Assembly: GCA_958413985.1 (NCBI GenBank) | Contig: CATYVZ010000006.1 | Location: forward strand, 1-64,000 | Reading direction: 5' to 3' | Source of the DNA: an uncultured Bacilli bacterium | GTDB lineage: Bacteria; Bacillota_I; Bacilli_A; RF39; UBA660 | Length of the DNA: 64,000 bases | Shown here: positions 61,862-64,000 of the stretch, in pieces | Position numbering within the stretch: the stretch's first letter is position 1 | Layout of the letters: each line of letters begins with the position of its first letter | Program-made: the position numbers and the translations under genes | The notes under the pieces: model-generated | What the model saw: only the letters and a program-made list of their open reading frames with translations | The model's database searches: none | What the model was told of the DNA's origin: nothing

Positions 61862-62477
61862 TTAACCAATCATAATCGAATAATTCCTTATTCGCTTTCT
61901 TGTTTTGAAACTTTTGTCGATCGTTAATAATGTCTTGCTCTGTTTTAATCCCTTTTTTGTGCCAATCGTGAATTATTTTATCTATGTATCTTAAGTTATT
62001 AACTCCATTAAAGACCGCTTCTTTTAAAGCTAGTAAAATTAATTCATCACTAAAATCTTTTTGCCATTCACTTATGATTTGATAATCCATTGGCGATAAA
62101 GTACGCCCAAATTCTTTTTCAAAAGCATCAAAAATATTAGTTGTTTGATTTTTAGTTTCATTGTTGATAATAATAAAAGCTAACTTTTTATATAATTCGT
62201 CTAAATTAATTATTTCTTCTCTTATTTTCTTGTTGACAACATCGATTTTTAAAACGTTCTTTTCTACTAAAGAATTAATAATATTCATTACTTCATCTAG
62301 TTTGAAATTTAAATCTTTAACTATTTGTTTGGGGTTAAAACAACTATCCGAATTTAATAGGTAAATTAAGACTATCAATTCTGAATCTGTTATATCTAAT
62401 TTGCGATAGTTTTTAAGTAAGATATTAGGAACATAAAATGGTTCTTTTTTTAATATTTCAACAAATTTTTCTAACAT
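61845..62477 (-). CDS. dnaD: DNA replication protein DnaD
   Basis: A 210-aa primosome protein. The winged-helix N-terminal domain (about 20-100) is followed by the DnaB/DnaD C-terminal domain, with FGRTLSPMDYQIISEW and LRYIDKIIHDWHKKGI. It loads helicase at oriC and restart forks. The ATG at 62477 follows GGTGGGTG; the GTG at 62486 is part of that site. Confidence 0.92.
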   Translation of the reverse strand: MLEKFVEILKKEPFYVPNILLKNYRKLDITDSELIVLIYLLNSDSCFNPKQIVKDLNFKLDEVMNIINSLVEKNVLKIDVVNKKIREEIINLDELYKKLAFIIINNETKNQTTNIFDAFEKEFGRTLSPMDYQIISEWQKDFSDELILLALKEAVFNGVNNLRYIDKIIHDWHKKGIKTEQDIINDRQKFQNKKANKELFDYDWLNERDN

Positions 62478-62500
62478 ATTTATCACCCACCTTGAATTTA

Positions 62501-63448
62501 TTAGTTAGCTTTAAAATCAGCACACACGTCGTCTAATTCTTTTAACATTTGATCAACTTCTATAAAAGAGTTAGGTCTAGCTCCACTAGCGTAAATGTGT
62601 CCGCCACCTTCATAATGATTTGCTACTGTGTTTATAACTGGTCCCCTTGATCTAATTGAACATTTAATATAGTTATTACCTTTATCTTCGCTACAAAAAG
62701 CGATGACCTTAACTTGTTCAATATTGTTAAAGTTTTCGATCAAATTACCAGCGGTAGAAGGATCTACTTCATATTTTTTTAATGTTTCATCAGTTATTTT
62801 AATGTATGCTAAACCATTTTCAGTAATATTTAGATTTGATGCTATAAAACCAAAAAATACTATTTCTTTCAATGGTCTAAGATATAGATTGCTATATAGC
62901 TCAGTGAATTTAAGATTAGTTGTTTTTATCATCCAAGCTACTAATTCAAAGGTTTTATATGAAGTATACTCATATAAAAAACGGTTTGTATCAGCTACTA
63001 AACCGATATATAGTTTAGCGGCAGCTTGTTCGTTTATTTTTAATTTTGTTTCTTTGGCTAATTGGATCACAAGTTGACTTGCGCTACTAGCTTTATCGTC
63101 GATCAACTCGATATTGGCATACTTTTCAACAAATGGATGGTGATCTATTTTGATGACATAATTAAAGTCTTTAGGATTAACGCCATCGATTCTTTTTAAA
63201 TCAGGAGTATCAGTTACAATTAATAATGATTTAGTAAAATCCATTTCCGGTAAACGATCTACTGTACCAATATAACGAAAGCGAGCGGCTGGAGCACCAA
63301 CTACGTAAACTTTTTTATTAGGGAAATTGGCTATAATTAGTTCTTTTAATCCAAGCGTACTACCTAAAGCATCAGGATCAGCGCCAACATGTCTTGCAAT
63401 TACAATCGTATCATATTTTTTAATTTTATTGTATATTTTTTTAAACAT
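62501..63448 (-). CDS. DHH-family phosphoesterase, NrnA-like
   Basis: A 315-aa bifunctional oligoribonuclease/pAp phosphatase-type enzyme. Motifs are RHVGADPDALGS, TDTPDL, IDHHPF, GLVADTNRF and a final GGGHIYASGA (DHHA1). It degrades nanoRNA, pAp or cyclic-dinucleotide products. The start of the first motif reads RHVGAD rather than HxxPDGD. AAAGTGTGAG precedes the ATG. Confidence 0.88.
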   Translation of the reverse strand: MFKKIYNKIKKYDTIVIARHVGADPDALGSTLGLKELIIANFPNKKVYVVGAPAARFRYIGTVDRLPEMDFTKSLLIVTDTPDLKRIDGVNPKDFNYVIKIDHHPFVEKYANIELIDDKASSASQLVIQLAKETKLKINEQAAAKLYIGLVADTNRFLYEYTSYKTFELVAWMIKTTNLKFTELYSNLYLRPLKEIVFFGFIASNLNITENGLAYIKITDETLKKYEVDPSTAGNLIENFNNIEQVKVIAFCSEDKGNNYIKCSIRSRGPVINTVANHYEGGGHIYASGARPNSFIEVDQMLKELDDVCADFKAN

Positions 63449-63513
63449 AAACTCACACTTTCTACTTATTTAGTATACTATATTTATTTTTAATAGTCTA
63501 TATTTTTTTATTT

Positions 63514-63547
63514 AAAAAGAAAATGTGTCTATCTTTAGATCACATTT
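63514..63547 (-). terminator. Terminator of ackA
   Basis: The stem AAATGTG-TCTA/TAGA-T-CACATTT with one bulge is followed on the minus strand by TTCTTTTTAAA; it includes the ackA stop codon. Confidence 0.6.
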
Positions 63548-64000
63548 CAATTAAGTTATAAGTATCTCTTGCAATCATTACTTCTTCATCAGTTGGAATG
63601 ATATAAACTGGAATGCTAGAATCAGATGTTGTAATTAATTGTTCTTTACCACGAACATTGTTTTTTTCTTCGTCTAGTTTTATTCCTAAAACTTTAAGTT
63701 TATCGACAACGCCTTTTCTAACGTTAACTGAATTTTCGCCAATTCCAGCTGTAAAAGCTATTGCATCAACGCCTTCTAACAATACATAGTATTTAGCTAT
63801 ATAGTCGACAATTTTTTGAATAAACATCTGTTGCGCTAAAATGCATCTTTCATTTCCTTCTTGAATTCCAGCTTCGATATCACGAGAATCACTACTAACT
63901 CCACTGATACCTAATAAGCCACTTTGTTTATTGATAACATTATCAATATCTTGATAGTTGATTCCTGTTTGTTTAATCATATAAGGAATAATACTAACAT
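63540..64000 (-). CDS. ackA: Acetate kinase, C-terminal part
   Basis: The last 153 residues of acetate kinase, which converts acetyl phosphate and ADP to acetate and ATP. Recognisable segments are SGLLGISGVSSDSRDI, FTAGIGENS and the end IPTDEEVMIARDT. The frame continues beyond the window edge (codons for SIIPYMIKQTG run through 64000), so the internal ATG at 63980 is not the start. The full enzyme is about 395 aa. Confidence 0.95.
   Translation of the reverse strand, partial: VSIIPYMIKQTGINYQDIDNVINKQSGLLGISGVSSDSRDIEAGIQEGNERCILAQQMFIQKIVDYIAKYYVLLEGVDAIAFTAGIGENSVNVRKGVVDKLKVLGIKLDEEKNNVRGKEQLITTSDSSIPVYIIPTDEEVMIARDTYNLIEM

Noticed and set aside
1..64000. CRISPR arrays, insertion sequences, prophage or rRNA operons
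   Set aside because: No regularly spaced repeats, transposase or integrase genes, phage structural genes or rRNA sequence were seen; the only long repeat is the kinase duplication.

Overview
The window is strongly AT-rich DNA from a low-GC Gram-positive bacterium of the class Bacilli. It most resembles uncultured gut lineages near Erysipelotrichia, RF39 and the Mollicutes. The code is standard: TGA ends several genes and tryptophan is TGG. Gene order repeatedly matches Bacillus subtilis: tkt-sirA-yneF; yrzL(ireB)-yrrK(yqgF)-yrzB-yrrL(mltG)-yrrM(trmR); rlmN-prpC-prkC-rsgA-rpe; ymfM-pgsA-recA (cinA absent); ysxE-spoVID; recU-ponA-nth-dnaD. Several proteins are trimmed versions of multi-domain enzymes: AlaRS without its C-terminal domain, ThrRS without TGS, and Rel ending just after TGS. 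Almost everything is on the minus strand.

Layout. 0-11 kb: tRNA-Gly, a cation/Ca2+ exchanger, gltX, yneF, a SigE/SigK-type sigma factor, a SirA-like gene, tkt, a structured RNA with the architecture of 6S RNA, a TtcA-like enzyme, and the ireB-to-lytic-transglycosylase operon. 11-15 kb and 24.5-28.3 kb: two copies of an AMP-forming ligase plus multi-TM hybrid histidine kinase module; the kinases share about 1.3 kb of almost identical DNA but have unrelated membrane sensor halves. 15-23 kb: an accessory block with two radical SAM proteins, a free-standing AlaRS-like catalytic domain, an S51-type peptidase and an MBL hydrolase, which is the best candidate here for an undescribed pathway. 22.8-24.5 kb: a short Rel preceded by a small gene and a hairpin. 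28-38 kb: compact alaS, cmk, AI-2E-type transporter, frr, and the PrkC/PrpC kinase-phosphatase operon with rsgA, rpe and rlmN. 38-48.5 kb: two XRE regulators, T-box-controlled thrS, a PASTA-NodB protein, a reduced SpoVID/YsxE-like pair, lon under an inverted-repeat promoter, an apparently inactive NodB protein and a YPPY-rich coat-like protein. 48.5-64 kb: rny, DUF3137/DUF2628-like membrane proteins, an orphan HerA-type ATPase, recA with a LexA box, pgsA, a RodZ-like protein, rnpB, gpsB, recU-ponA, nth-dnaD, an NrnA-type phosphoesterase and the 3' end of ackA.

Together the SigE/SigK-type sigma factor, the SirA-like gene, the SpoVID/YsxE-like pair, a promoter matching the sigma-K consensus in front of the coat-like gene, and a sigma-E-like promoter in front of the SpoVID-like gene suggest the organism forms, or recently formed, endospores. 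PrkC, PrpC and IreB form a PASTA-kinase circuit, and PASTA-type sequence also occurs on the NodB protein. Where an apparent open frame begins upstream of, or inside, the ribosome binding site, the start codon with a well-placed Shine-Dalgarno was chosen.
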